From: an uncultured Bacteroidales bacterium
GTDB taxonomy: Bacteria; Bacteroidota; Bacteroidia; Bacteroidales; Bacteroidaceae
Length of the DNA: 64,000 nt
Direction of reading: 5' to 3'
Assembly: GCA_902801325.1 (NCBI GenBank)
Contig: CADCHQ010000009.1
Coordinates: 1-64,000 of the forward strand
Position 1 is the first letter of the stretch, and every line of letters starts with the position of its first letter. Positions 17,301 through 26,673 of this stretch are shown piece after piece. The translations under genes and the position numbers were made by a program. The notes under the pieces are model-generated. The model did no database searches. It was not told where the DNA came from and saw only the letters and a list, made by a program, of their open reading frames with translations.

Positions 17301-17846
17301 TTAAGCCTCGGTTGTCTCGGCGTTAGTCTCTGTAGCTTCTGTGTTCTCTGATGCAGCAGCTTCTGCCTCGGCCTTAGCAGCAGCTTCAGCAGCCTTCTTC
17401 TCGGCTACCTTCTCCTGTACTTTGGCGTTAGCCTTCTTCTCAGCCTCCAAGCGAGCTGCCTCAGCAGCCTTCTTGTCTGCGGCAAGCTTAGCAGCAATAG
17501 CATTCAGACCCTTTTGGCGATCTGCCTTCCATGCTTCAAACTTAGCCTCTGCAGTGGCCTCGTCAAATGCGCCCTTCTTCACGCCAGCCAGCAGGTGCTT
17601 CTTCAAATACACACCTTCGCGACTGAGGATGTTACGTACTGTGTCAGTAGGCTGTGCGCCAACACCAACCCAATACAGGGCACGATCGAATTTCAAATCT
17701 ACAGTGGCAGGATTGGTGTTAGGATTGTAAGTACCAATCTTCTCTGTAAACTTACCATCTCGTGGAGCTCTTACATCAGCGATAACGATGCTGTAGAAGG
17801 CATAGCCCTTACGACCGTGACGCTGTAATCTAATTTTTGTTGCCAT
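17301..17846 (-). CDS. rpsP: 30S ribosomal protein S16 with long Ala/Glu/Lys-rich C-terminal extension
   Basis: 181 residues. The first 85 or so are ordinary S16 ([52 protein letters not shown]), a small-subunit protein needed for 30S assembly. The remaining half is a low-complexity helix rich in Ala, Glu and Lys ([18 protein letters not shown]), probably a coiled coil or a disordered tail. Bacteroidetes S16 proteins are often extended, so this is a lineage trait rather than an assembly error. It is a single-gene unit with its own promoter at 17905-17934 on the minus strand. Confidence 0.96.
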   Translation of the reverse strand: MATKIRLQRHGRKGYAFYSIVIADVRAPRDGKFTEKIGTYNPNTNPATVDLKFDRALYWVGVGAQPTDTVRNILSREGVYLKKHLLAGVKKGAFDEATAEAKFEAWKADRQKGLNAIAAKLAADKKAAEAARLEAEKKANAKVQEKVAEKKAAEAAAKAEAEAAASENTEATETNAETTEA

Positions 17847-17904
17847 TAGTTAAAATTTTTATTTAATAGGTTTGAAATATGCTGCCAACCCGTGACAGCG
17901 GCTG

Positions 17905-17934
17905 CAAAGGTACGAATTATTTATGAATTACAAG
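17905..17934 (-). promoter_or_regulatory. Promoter for rpsP
   Basis: Minus strand CTTG (17934-17931) and TACCTTTG (17912-17905) are 18 bp apart. The rpsP start lies about 60 bases downstream, after a GC-rich leader. Confidence 0.5.
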
Positions 17935-17975
17935 TTATTAATTCACAATTTTTTTCCATAAGCATGCAAAATAGC

Positions 17976-19778
17976 TTATGCAAACTCACTCAGCTCAAGC
18001 CAGCGCATGCTCTTTTCATCCAATTCTGCCTCAAGTTCGGGCAATCGCTTAGATTTTTCCGTTATCTCTTCCACTGACAAAGAAGCACCCGAAAGAGCCT
18101 CGATGATAGATTGCTTTTCTTCCTCCAAAGCATCAATATCCTTTCCCAGTTGCTCGTATTCCCTGCGTTCATTAAAGGATAGGCGTCGTTTCTCATCAGG
18201 TTTCCGAGGTCTTTGGCGTGTTTCTGCCTTAGTGGAAGATGATTGACTTTCGGGCTTTGGTTGCAGTTTCAACCAATCGCGATATTGGGTGTAATTGCCT
18301 GGGAAATCTTGTATCTTCCCATCCCCATTAAAGACAAGCAGGTGATCGACCACCTTATCCATGAAATAGCGATCGTGACTGACCACTATCACACATCCAC
18401 TAAAGTCTTGCAGATATTCCTCAAGGATCTGCAGGCTTAATATATCGAGGTCATTTGTCGGTTCGTCAAGTACCAGGAAGTTAGGACTTTGCATCAAGAC
18501 GAGACAAAGTTGCAAGCGACGCTGTTCGCCACCTGAAAGCTTATAGACATAATTCTGTTGTTGCTCGGGCGGGAACATAAAGTGTTGCAAGAACTGCATT
18601 GCCGTAAGATGACGCCCTCCTCCCAAATCGACATATTCTGCTTTCTCACGCACCACATCGATAACCTTCTTCTGCTGATCAACAGGCATATTCTCCTGGG
18701 AAAAATAACCAAGGCGAACGGTATCTCCCACAACAAAGCGACCGCTATCAGGCCTAACCATTCCCAGAAGCATTTTCACGAAAGTGGACTTGCCCGTTCC
18801 ATTGGCTCCGACAATGCCCATCTTCTCAAAGCGAGAGAAGTTGTAGTAGAAATCCTTCAATATCGTCAGGTCGCCAAAGCTTTTGCTCACGTATTCTGCC
18901 TCGAATATCTTTGAACCAATGTATGAGGACTTAACGTGCAAGCGCATACGCCTTTCTTCCATCCTTTGCTTGGCCATCTTCTCCAACTCATAGAAAGCCT
19001 CTTCACGATAGCGAGCCTTATGTCCACGAGCCTGAGGCATTCGACGCATCCAATCCAGCTCCGTGCGATAGAGATTCTGTGCACGAGCCACTCTGGAATT
19101 AAATGCATCGACTCTCTCTTGCCGTTTCTCCAAATAATAGCTGTAATTGCCACGATAGGTGAAAAGTGTTTCGTCGTCGAGTTCCATAATCACGGAACAA
19201 GCCCTGTCGAGGAAATACCTATCGTGAGTAACCATCAGCAGGGTTATGGAAGTGCGAGAGAGATACTTCTCGAGCCATTCTATCATCTCCAAGTCGAGGT
19301 GGTTGGTAGGCTCGTCCAATATCAAGAAGTCGGGTTCAATAGTGAGTACGTTGGCCAAAGCAACGCGTTTCAACTGCCCACCGGAGAGTTCGGATAGCGG
19401 TTGATTCAGGTCCGTTATCTTTAGCTTAGTCAGTATCTGAGCCGAACGTATTTCACACTCCAGTGCCTTCTCTTCGTCCAATTGCGACAAGCCAAGATGC
19501 CAACTGGCGGCTTCCCTAACTGTCATATCCATCGGATAATGGGGCATTTGCTCCAGATATCCCACTCGGAGGTCTTTGCGATAAATGACACTGCCCTCGT
19601 CCGCACTATCCTTGCCTGCCAGAATATTGAGCAACGTGGTTTTTCCCGTTCCGTTCTGCGCGATAAGTCCCACATGCTGCCCTTCGGCTATACCGAAACT
19701 GACATCATGAAAAAGCACTCTGTCGCCGACACTTCGCGTGAGGCCATTAACTTGTATGTATGGATTGACGAGAGCCAT
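17976..19778 (-). CDS. ABC-F family ATPase (Uup-like)
   Basis: 600 residues from MALVNPYIQVNGLTRS. There are two ATPase domains and no membrane segments. Domain 1 has GLIAQNGTGKTTLL, LSGGQLKRVALA and LDEPTNHLDLE; domain 2 has GIVGANGTGKSTF, LSGGEQRRLQLC and LDEPTNDLD. The C-terminal 90 residues form a charged coiled coil (EQLGKDIDALEEEKQSIIEA) as in Uup. ABC-F proteins act on ribosomes in translation or antibiotic protection, and Uup-type members affect DNA transposition and ribosome assembly. An upstream in-frame extension to 19880 crosses the likely promoter (TATCTTTG, 19804-19797 minus) and is rejected. Confidence 0.93.
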   Translation of the reverse strand: MALVNPYIQVNGLTRSVGDRVLFHDVSFGIAEGQHVGLIAQNGTGKTTLLNILAGKDSADEGSVIYRKDLRVGYLEQMPHYPMDMTVREAASWHLGLSQLDEEKALECEIRSAQILTKLKITDLNQPLSELSGGQLKRVALANVLTIEPDFLILDEPTNHLDLEMIEWLEKYLSRTSITLLMVTHDRYFLDRACSVIMELDDETLFTYRGNYSYYLEKRQERVDAFNSRVARAQNLYRTELDWMRRMPQARGHKARYREEAFYELEKMAKQRMEERRMRLHVKSSYIGSKIFEAEYVSKSFGDLTILKDFYYNFSRFEKMGIVGANGTGKSTFVKMLLGMVRPDSGRFVVGDTVRLGYFSQENMPVDQQKKVIDVVREKAEYVDLGGGRHLTAMQFLQHFMFPPEQQQNYVYKLSGGEQRRLQLCLVLMQSPNFLVLDEPTNDLDILSLQILEEYLQDFSGCVIVVSHDRYFMDKVVDHLLVFNGDGKIQDFPGNYTQYRDWLKLQPKPESQSSSTKAETRQRPRKPDEKRRLSFNERREYEQLGKDIDALEEEKQSIIEALSGASLSVEEITEKSKRLPELEAELDEKSMRWLELSEFA

Positions 19779-19796
19779 TGTTTTCTTAATCGATTG

Positions 19797-19804
19797 CAAA
19801 GATA
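19797..19804 (-). promoter_or_regulatory. -7 element for the ABC-F gene
   Basis: Minus-strand TATCTTTG fits TAnnTTTG, 18 bases before the chosen ATG. It supports the shorter start, because an upstream start would place the promoter inside the coding region. No good -33 box is seen. Confidence 0.45.
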
Positions 19805-19864
19805 TAAATAAAATAAGGATAGAGCGTAGGGAATTGAAAATCATTTCAAAAATACGCGAATTTA

Positions 19865-19896
19865 TTTGTTTTTTTGCCAAAGAAGTTGTACCTTTG
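19865..19896 (+). promoter_or_regulatory. Promoter for rho
   Basis: TTTG (19865-19868) and TACCTTTG (19889-19896) with exactly 20 bp between them, a near-consensus Bacteroidetes promoter. The start at 19975 leaves a leader of about 75 bases. Confidence 0.75.
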
Positions 19897-19974
19897 CAGT
19901 CGAAAGATTGAACTCAAGTGTCTTTCAACTTTTCCATTTCTACATTTTTACATCTTATACCTTATCATTTTATA

Positions 19975-21804
19975 ATGCATACAAAGAGTGAACTCGAAAG
20001 CATGACTCCCGAACAACTCGTGGAGTTGGGACTGAGCATAGGCGCTCAAATGTCCAATGACAAGATGTCTCTGATTTACAACATCATAGATAAGGAATCA
20101 ACAATGCCGATTCCACCCGCGGCAGAAAAAACCAAGAAGCGCGGAAGACCTAAGAAGGAAGATAAGAAGAAAATAGAAGAAGGGCCCTCTCTCTTCGAAG
20201 CAGAGTCAGCTGCACCTGCAAAAGCCGAAGAGGAGAAGAAGACAGAAGAGGCCCCTGCCGCTCCTGCCAAGAAGCGTGGACGTCCTAAGAAGACGAAAGA
20301 GGCAGAACCCGTTGAGGCAACTGCTGCTCCTGTAGCAGAGCCCGAAAACACACCTGCGGAGACTCCTGAGGAAGCACCCAAGACGAAGAAGAAGCGTACG
20401 CGCATCAGCAAGACTGCAGCAGAACCTGTTGCAGAAGCCGCTGAAAGCAAGGAGACTGCAGAACCTCAGAAGGCAGGAAAAGTAACCTCCAAGGAGAAGT
20501 ATTCCACTGATTTCTTCGAGCGCGACGAACCAGACTTCATCATCCTTAAAGATATTGAGACTCCAGAGGAAGAACCAGCTACTCCGCAATTCGGCATGAT
20601 GGCCGAGGAGAAACCGACTTCCGATTTTGCACGCCTACAAGCTGAGGAAAAGGCCGAAGAAAAGACCCTTGCACCCCGTTATGACTTTGGTGAGAAGATT
20701 AAGGGCGAAGGCGTGCTGGAAGTAATGCCTGAAGGTTTTGGTTTCCTTCGTTCCAGTGACTACAATTATCTGGCTTCACCCGACGACATTTACGTTAGTC
20801 AACAGATTATCAAGACCCTGGGCTTGAAAACAGGTGATGTTGTCGAAGGCCCAGTTCGTCCACCACGCGAAGGAGAGAAGTACTTCCCCCTGATAAAGGC
20901 AGTAAGCATTAATGGTTGCGATCCCGCTATTGCACGCGACCGCAGTCCTTTCGAGCACCTGACCCCCCTATTCCCCGATGAAAAGTTCACACTTTGCACA
21001 GGAAAGGGCGATTCACTTTCGTCTCGAGTTGTCGACCTTTTCGCACCTATTGGTAAGGGGCAGCGCGCCCTCATCGTGGCACAGCCGAAAACGGGTAAGA
21101 CGCTGCTCATGAAGGATATTGCCAACAGCATAGCACGCAATCACCCCGAGGCCTACCTAATGATGTTGCTCATCGACGAGCGTCCTGAAGAAGTCACAGA
21201 TATGGCTCGCACAGTTAACGCCGAGGTTATTGCCTCCACGTTCGACGAGCCTGCCGAACGGCACGTAAAGATAGCAGGCATCGTACTTGAGAAGGCGAAG
21301 CGTATGGTTGAGTGCGGACACGATGTAGTCATTTTCCTCGACTCCATCACCCGTTTAGCTCGCGCTTACAACACAGTTACGCCTGCCAGCGGAAAAGTGC
21401 TCACTGGTGGTGTTGACGCCAACGCAATGCACAAGCCCAAGCGTTTCTTTGGTGCTGCACGAAACATCGAAGGAGGCGGTTCGCTTACCATCATCGCTAC
21501 AGCCCTAACCGATACGGGCTCAAAGATGGACGAAGTCATCTTCGAAGAATTTAAAGGTACAGGTAACATGGAGCTTCAACTCGATCGCACCTTGGCCAAC
21601 AAGCGCATCTTCCCAGCTGTGAACATCGTGGCTAGTAGCACGCGTCGCGACGATCTCTTGCACAACAAGCTCACACTTGACCGTATGTGGATTATGCGTA
21701 AGTTCCTTTCCGACATGAACCCCATCGAGGCGATGAACGAGGTTAAGAGCAGGATGGAACGCACGATGAACAACGAAGAGTTCATTGCAACCATGCAGTC
21801 GTAG
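19975..21804 (+). CDS. rho: Transcription termination factor Rho with long basic disordered insert
   Basis: 609 residues from [20 protein letters not shown], the usual Rho N-terminal helix; an upstream GTG at 19918 is less likely. Rho is the hexameric RNA helicase that ends untranslated transcripts. The RNA-binding cold-shock-like domain ([22 protein letters not shown]) comes late, near residue 242. It is followed by the ATPase domain with Walker [20 protein letters not shown] and [13 protein letters not shown]. Between the N-terminal helix and the RNA domain lie about 200 low-complexity residues rich in Ala, Glu, Pro and Lys, with two KKRGRPKK cores of the AT-hook type. Such an insert in Bacteroides thetaiotaomicron Rho drives phase separation. 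A 22-bp repeat array follows the gene. Confidence 0.97.
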   Translation: MHTKSELESMTPEQLVELGLSIGAQMSNDKMSLIYNIIDKESTMPIPPAAEKTKKRGRPKKEDKKKIEEGPSLFEAESAAPAKAEEEKKTEEAPAAPAKKRGRPKKTKEAEPVEATAAPVAEPENTPAETPEEAPKTKKKRTRISKTAAEPVAEAAESKETAEPQKAGKVTSKEKYSTDFFERDEPDFIILKDIETPEEEPATPQFGMMAEEKPTSDFARLQAEEKAEEKTLAPRYDFGEKIKGEGVLEVMPEGFGFLRSSDYNYLASPDDIYVSQQIIKTLGLKTGDVVEGPVRPPREGEKYFPLIKAVSINGCDPAIARDRSPFEHLTPLFPDEKFTLCTGKGDSLSSRVVDLFAPIGKGQRALIVAQPKTGKTLLMKDIANSIARNHPEAYLMMLLIDERPEEVTDMARTVNAEVIASTFDEPAERHVKIAGIVLEKAKRMVECGHDVVIFLDSITRLARAYNTVTPASGKVLTGGVDANAMHKPKRFFGAARNIEGGGSLTIIATALTDTGSKMDEVIFEEFKGTGNMELQLDRTLANKRIFPAVNIVASSTRRDDLLHNKLTLDRMWIMRKFLSDMNPIEAMNEVKSRMERTMNNEEFIATMQS

Positions 21805-21825
21805 GACAAAAGTCCGTAAGAAATC

Positions 21826-22089
21826 AGGCATAGGCTCGAAGCAAATCAAACAAGGGTTCGATGCGACTTGTAATCGGACGCGAAGCTACGCTTGCGTAAT
21901 GCAATGGAGCAAGAACATAGGTTCGATGCTCCTCGAATATAGGTTCGATGCCCCTCGAATATAGGTTCGATGCACGGAAGGCCTAAGGCCCTAATCCGGA
22001 AGGCCTAAGGGATTAATCCGGAAGGCCTAAGGAACAAAGGCGAAAGACCTAAGACTTACATTCTAAAGGCAAAAGTTCGACCCGTCTGA
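21826..22089. repeat. 22-bp-period repeat array after rho, about 12 units
   Basis: Clear units begin at 21914, 21936 and 21958 (AAYATAGGTTCGATGC followed by C/T-rich bases and CTCG). Further units in the same register, at 21980, 22002, 22024 and 22046, carry GGCCTAAGG. Weaker units with GGcTCGA/GGTTCGA lie upstream at a 22-bp step. Neighbouring units place TTCGA and TCGAA about six bases apart, so the array can fold into serial small hairpins. The unit around 21892 resembles the element at 321-425. Apart from the acrA promoter this is all that the 420-bp gap 21805-22225 holds. Confidence 0.8.
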
Positions 22090-22176
22090 CACATGTTCTT
22101 TATTTCAATGAATTGTAAATAAAGTTAATTTTGTATCTAAATATGCGAATGGTTCTTCCGTTCGCGTATTTTTTTG

Positions 22177-22184
22177 TACCTTTG
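22177..22184 (+). promoter_or_regulatory. -7 element for the RND efflux operon
   Basis: TACCTTTG matches TAnnTTTG, 41 bases before the adaptor gene start. The position 20 bp upstream holds TTCT, a poor -33 box, so an activator could be involved. Confidence 0.45.
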
Positions 22185-22225
22185 CACGCGATTTAAGAAA
22201 TGAATGTATTAAAATCATTAAGAAT

Positions 22226-23332
22226 ATGAGAAAAAGCACCCAAATCCTTATGCTGTCGGCTTTCGTCCTGACGGCAATGATGAGTTCCTGTGGTGGAAAG
22301 CAACAGCAACAAGAGTCTGTTGTCAAATTCAAAACCACAAAAGTGAGCAAGAAAGACGTTACACTCGAATCAAAGTATAGTGCCACCATTCGCGGTCGGC
22401 AGGACATCGAGGTTTATCCCCAAGTTAGCGGTACGCTGAAGAAACTGCTTGTGACTGAAGGCCAAAAGGTAAGCAAGGGACAGGCCTTGTTCATCATCGA
22501 CCAAGTTCCCTTCCAGGCTGCTCTGAACACTGCTGAGGCCGCTCTCAAGGCTGCACAAGCCCAGCAGGCAACCGCCCAGTTGACTTATGAAAGCCGTAAG
22601 CAACTGTACGACCAGCAAGTAGTCAGCGAGTTTGATATGCAGACTGCTCAGAACGCCCTGCTCTCGGCTAAGGCTCAGGTAGCACAGGCTCAGGCCCAAG
22701 TGGTCAATGCCCGCAATTCACTCTCCTATACGGTCGTGAAGAGTCCATCAAATGGTGTGATTGGAACGCTGCCTTATCGTCAAGGCGCTTTGGTTGGGCC
22801 TTCAATGCCCGTTTCCCTTACTACCGTTTCTGACAACCAGCAAATGTATGTCTATTTCAGCATGAGCGAAAGCCAGTTCCTGGAACTTACACGTAAGGCA
22901 GGCTCTGCTGAGCAGGCTGTTGCACAAATGCCCAGCGTACAACTGCAACTGGTTGACGGTTCCATCTACGAAATTACAGGAGTCGTTGAAACTGCCAGCG
23001 GTGTGGTTGACCGCTCGACCGGTAGCGTTCAGTTGAGAGCTGTATTCGACAATCCCCAGCACATGCTTCATTCCGGAAGCACGGGCAACGTGATTATGCC
23101 TGTAACCTATAAGGATGTAGTCACCGTTCCCGCTGCAGGAGTCGTACAGACACAGGACAAGCACAAGGTCTACATTGTCGACAAAGACGGAGTCGCTCAC
23201 AGCAAGCTGGTTACTATCCTGCCCCAGAACTATGGTACGGAGTTCGTTGTAACTGAAGGTCTTACCGCAGGAACGGAAGTTGTAGCCGAAGGAGCCAGCA
23301 TGGTCAAGGAAGACCAGAAGGTGAAGGAATAA
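22226..23332 (+). CDS. RND efflux periplasmic adaptor (AcrA-like lipoprotein)
   Basis: 368 residues with a lipobox ending at Cys22 (LTAMMSSCGGK). The biotinyl-lipoyl half-motifs (GRQDIEVYPQVSGTLKKLLV and YTVVKSPSNGVIGTLPYRQG) flank a long alpha-hairpin (about residues 90-165) rich in Ala and Gln. A beta-barrel and membrane-proximal domain complete it. This is the membrane-fusion protein of a tripartite RND pump, bridging the inner-membrane transporter and the outer-membrane channel. It is the first gene of a three-gene operon; the pump gene starts 38 bases after it. No local regulator gene is present. Confidence 0.95.
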   Translation: MRKSTQILMLSAFVLTAMMSSCGGKQQQQESVVKFKTTKVSKKDVTLESKYSATIRGRQDIEVYPQVSGTLKKLLVTEGQKVSKGQALFIIDQVPFQAALNTAEAALKAAQAQQATAQLTYESRKQLYDQQVVSEFDMQTAQNALLSAKAQVAQAQAQVVNARNSLSYTVVKSPSNGVIGTLPYRQGALVGPSMPVSLTTVSDNQQMYVYFSMSESQFLELTRKAGSAEQAVAQMPSVQLQLVDGSIYEITGVVETASGVVDRSTGSVQLRAVFDNPQHMLHSGSTGNVIMPVTYKDVVTVPAAGVVQTQDKHKVYIVDKDGVAHSKLVTILPQNYGTEFVVTEGLTAGTEVVAEGASMVKEDQKVKE

Positions 23333-23370
23333 GTTAAGGATTAGGCATTAGAGAACATAGATTTGAAACA

Positions 23371-26300
23371 ATGAAAGGAAATATATTTATCAAACGCCCA
23401 GTGATGGCAATGTCTATTGCAATTGTCATCTTATTCTTGGGTGCGATATCCTATTTTAGCCTGCCCGTAGAGCAGTTCCCCGATATTGCGCCTCCAACGG
23501 TCGTTGTTAGTGCAACCTATCCCGGAGCAAGTGCAGAAGCTGTTACGAAGGCTGTGGTGCAACCGCTTGAGGAAAGCATTAATGGTGTTGAGAACATGAT
23601 GTACATGACCTCAACCAGCACCAACTCAGGTTCTGCATCCATTACCATTTACTTTAAGCAAGGAACGAACCCAGATATGGCCGCTGTGAACGTGCAGAAC
23701 CGCGTCACGATGGCTCAAGGTCTGCTGCCTCAGGAAGTTACGATGATTGGTGTCACCACATACAAGCGCCAGACATCATTCCTGCAGATTAACGCATTGG
23801 TAAGCGACAACCCTGACTACGACGCCAATTTCATGTCGAACTACATGAATATCAACGTCACTCCGCAACTGAAGCGTATTCAGGGTGTGGGTGAGGTGTT
23901 CTGCCTGGGTGCCTCTTATTCGCTTCGTATATGGATGAAGCCTGAAATCATGGCTCAGTACGGCTTGATGCCTTCGGACATAACCGCTTGCCTGGCCGAA
24001 CAAAACCTTGAAGCCGCCGTAGGTAAGTTGGGCGAGAAGCCCATCGATGGTGGACACGGCGAAGGAGTAGACAACGTCTATCAATATACGATGCGCTATA
24101 CGGGTCGCCTGAAGACGGTGGAAGAGTTCGAAAACATCGTCATCAACGCCAAGAGCGATGGTAGCATACTTCGACTGAAGGATGTGGCTGAAATCGAATT
24201 AGGTCAGTCCGACTACACATTCTCGGGTCAAGTCAACGGCAAGCCCGCTGTGCAATTCATGGCCTTCCAGTTGGCTGGTGCCAATGCTAAGGAGACGAAC
24301 GACCGCTTCACGGCAAAACTGAAGGAACTGAACAAGGATCTGCCAAAGGGATTGCACTTCACGCAGATGATGTCCTCGAACGACTTCCTGCTGGCGTCAA
24401 TTTCCAACGTAAAGGAAACGCTTGTGATAGCACTTATCCTTGTTGTCTTGGTGGTTTACTTCTTCCTTCAGGACTTCAAGGCTACGCTCATCCCCGCCAT
24501 CTCCATCATTATCTCTCTGATAGGAACCTTTGCCGCCTTGCGAGTGGCTGGCTTCACGCTCAACTTGCTGACGTTCTTTGCCTTAGTGCTTGCAATTGGT
24601 ACTGTGGTCGACGACGCAATCGTTGTGGTGGAAGCCGTGCAAGCAAAGTTTGATGCTGGATATAAGAGTTCATATCAAGCCACCAAGGACGCCCTGTCGG
24701 ACGTAACTATGGCCGTTATCTCTTGTACGTTCGTCTTCATGGCAGTGTTCATCCCCGTTACGATGATGGGAGGTACATCGGGTATGTTCTATACGCAATT
24801 TGGTGTTACGCTTGCTACCGCTGTAGGTATCTCCTGCGTATCGGCGCTTGTTGTCTGCCCTGCCCTGTGCGCCATGATTATGCGTCCTTCCGATGGAAAG
24901 AAGAGCAAAAAGAGCTTCAACGGTCGCGTTCGTACGGCTTACGAAGCATCCTTTGGTGCTATCATGGGTAAGTACACTCGCTTCCTTCATCGTATTGTCA
25001 ACCATCGTTGGGTGGCTTGGGCAAGTGTGGTGGTTGCTTTCGTACTGCTGTACCTGACTATGACCCACCTGCCTAAGGGACTTGTTCCGCAGGAAGACCA
25101 AGGTGTGCTGATGGTTAATGTGACGTGTCCTCCAGGTTCAAACCTTAGTTACACCAACAAGGTTCTCGACAAGGTGCAAGCCATAATTGAGAAGGACGAG
25201 GACATCCGCGATTATTCGCGTGTAGCAGGATATGGTATGATGAGTGGTCAGGGTGCAGCCAACGCTATGGTCATCCTTCGTCTCAAGCACTGGAGCGACC
25301 GTTCGGGCAACTGGATTCCTGGCTCTGGCTTCATCCACACCTCATCCATCAAGAAATACATGCTGATGGGCCAACTGTCGAAGGAGATTCCTGAAGCTCA
25401 GATCTTCGTATTCGAGCCGGGTATGATTCCGGGTTATGGTATGGGTTCTAACGTCGACCTCCATCTTCAAGATAAGTCTGATGGCGACAAGGGTGAATTC
25501 CTCGACCTGACGAATAAGTTCCTTGCTGCTCTGAACCAGCGCGACGAGGTGCAAATGGCTATGACCTCTTATGCTCGAACCTATCCTCAGTATCAAGTGG
25601 AAGTAGATGCTGCCCAGTGCAAACTTGCAGGCATCTCTCCCCGTTCGGTTCTGTCGGCATTAGGAAGCTATTGTGGTGGTTCTTATGTGTCGAACTTCAA
25701 CCAGTTTGGTAAGGTTTATCGCGTCATGTTGCAAACCGACCCGAAGAATCGCACGAACGAGCAAGACCTCTCCAATATGTTCGTCCGCACGGACAAAGGC
25801 ACAGGTATGGCACCTATCTCACAATTCGTCAAGCTCACTCCTGTGTTAGGTCCTGAGAACGACACCCGCTTCAACCTCTTCTCCGAGATTACTATCATGG
25901 CTTCGCCCTCTCAGGGTTTCACATCAACGGATGTGATGAAGGCCATCGAAGAAGTTAAGCAGGAGACCCTGCCCGATTACATTAGTTATGAATATGGTAG
26001 CATCTCACGTGAAGAGTACAGCCAGATGGGTTCGAACAAGACGCTGTTCATCTATGGCGTCTGCGTCATTCTGATCTTCCTCATCCTTGCCAGTCTTTAC
26101 GAGAGCTTCCTTGTTCCCTTCGCTGTCATCCTGTCTGTTCCTGCTGGTCTGTTAGGTTCATACGGATTCGCATGGTTGTGGAACCAGATCTATTCGGTAT
26201 TCCCGCCGATTGGACAAATTGAGAACAACATCTATCTGCAAACGGGTGTGATCATGCTTATCGGTTTGCTCGCCAAGACGGCCATCCTTATCACCGAGTT

Positions 26301-26652
26301 CGCACTTGAGCGTCGTCGTAAGGGCATGGGCATTGTCGAAGCCGCTTATGCAGCAGCTGAGGCTCGTCTGCGTCCTATCTTGATGACCGTACTCACTTGT
26401 GTGCTCGGTATGGTTCCCCTGTTGTTGTCAACGGGTGCCGGTGCAAATGGTAACCGCACCATTGGTGTGAGTGTTGTCGGAGGTATGATTGTCGGTACTT
26501 TGGCAATTTTGTTCACTGTTCCCGTCTTCTTCATCTTCTTCGAGTTCATGCAAGAGAAGATTCTTCCTGCTATGAAGGAAGAGGCTGACCAGCAGTTCTT
26601 GAAGGAAAAGGAAAGAAGTCAAAGGGAAAAAGCGGAAGCCTCTAATTTATAA
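23371..26652 (+). CDS. RND multidrug efflux transporter (AcrB/HAE1 family)
   Basis: 1093 residues, typical of hydrophobe/amphiphile efflux pumps. It starts MKGNIFIKRPVMAMSIAIVI with the first helix and has two repeats of one plus five membrane helices with large periplasmic loops. Transmembrane helix 4 carries the proton-relay pair in GTVVDDAIVVVEAV. The segment NANTGSGSASITIYF-like (TNSGSASITIYFKQGTNPD) belongs to the porter domain. The C-terminal 35 residues are highly charged and cytoplasmic. It exports drugs, bile salts or other amphiphiles using the proton gradient; the substrate is not predictable. Confidence 0.97.
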   Translation: MKGNIFIKRPVMAMSIAIVILFLGAISYFSLPVEQFPDIAPPTVVVSATYPGASAEAVTKAVVQPLEESINGVENMMYMTSTSTNSGSASITIYFKQGTNPDMAAVNVQNRVTMAQGLLPQEVTMIGVTTYKRQTSFLQINALVSDNPDYDANFMSNYMNINVTPQLKRIQGVGEVFCLGASYSLRIWMKPEIMAQYGLMPSDITACLAEQNLEAAVGKLGEKPIDGGHGEGVDNVYQYTMRYTGRLKTVEEFENIVINAKSDGSILRLKDVAEIELGQSDYTFSGQVNGKPAVQFMAFQLAGANAKETNDRFTAKLKELNKDLPKGLHFTQMMSSNDFLLASISNVKETLVIALILVVLVVYFFLQDFKATLIPAISIIISLIGTFAALRVAGFTLNLLTFFALVLAIGTVVDDAIVVVEAVQAKFDAGYKSSYQATKDALSDVTMAVISCTFVFMAVFIPVTMMGGTSGMFYTQFGVTLATAVGISCVSALVVCPALCAMIMRPSDGKKSKKSFNGRVRTAYEASFGAIMGKYTRFLHRIVNHRWVAWASVVVAFVLLYLTMTHLPKGLVPQEDQGVLMVNVTCPPGSNLSYTNKVLDKVQAIIEKDEDIRDYSRVAGYGMMSGQGAANAMVILRLKHWSDRSGNWIPGSGFIHTSSIKKYMLMGQLSKEIPEAQIFVFEPGMIPGYGMGSNVDLHLQDKSDGDKGEFLDLTNKFLAALNQRDEVQMAMTSYARTYPQYQVEVDAAQCKLAGISPRSVLSALGSYCGGSYVSNFNQFGKVYRVMLQTDPKNRTNEQDLSNMFVRTDKGTGMAPISQFVKLTPVLGPENDTRFNLFSEITIMASPSQGFTSTDVMKAIEEVKQETLPDYISYEYGSISREEYSQMGSNKTLFIYGVCVILIFLILASLYESFLVPFAVILSVPAGLLGSYGFAWLWNQIYSVFPPIGQIENNIYLQTGVIMLIGLLAKTAILITEFALERRRKGMGIVEAAYAAAEARLRPILMTVLTCVLGMVPLLLSTGAGANGNRTIGVSVVGGMIVGTLAILFTVPVFFIFFEFMQEKILPAMKEEADQQFLKEKERSQREKAEASNL

Positions 26653-26673
26653 TGAACAACTAATCATGAAATT

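Noticed and set aside
19779..19880. 34-residue N-terminal extension of the ABC-F protein
   Set aside because: It would cover a TATCTTTG -7 element, and MALVNPYIQVNGLT is the normal ABC-F start.
21914..21979. tRNA T-loop
   Set aside because: GGTTCGATGC resembles a T-loop, but it recurs every 22 bp and no acceptor, D or anticodon stems can be formed.
21826..22089. CRISPR array
   Set aside because: The units are directly adjacent 22-bp repeats without spacers, and no cas genes are present.
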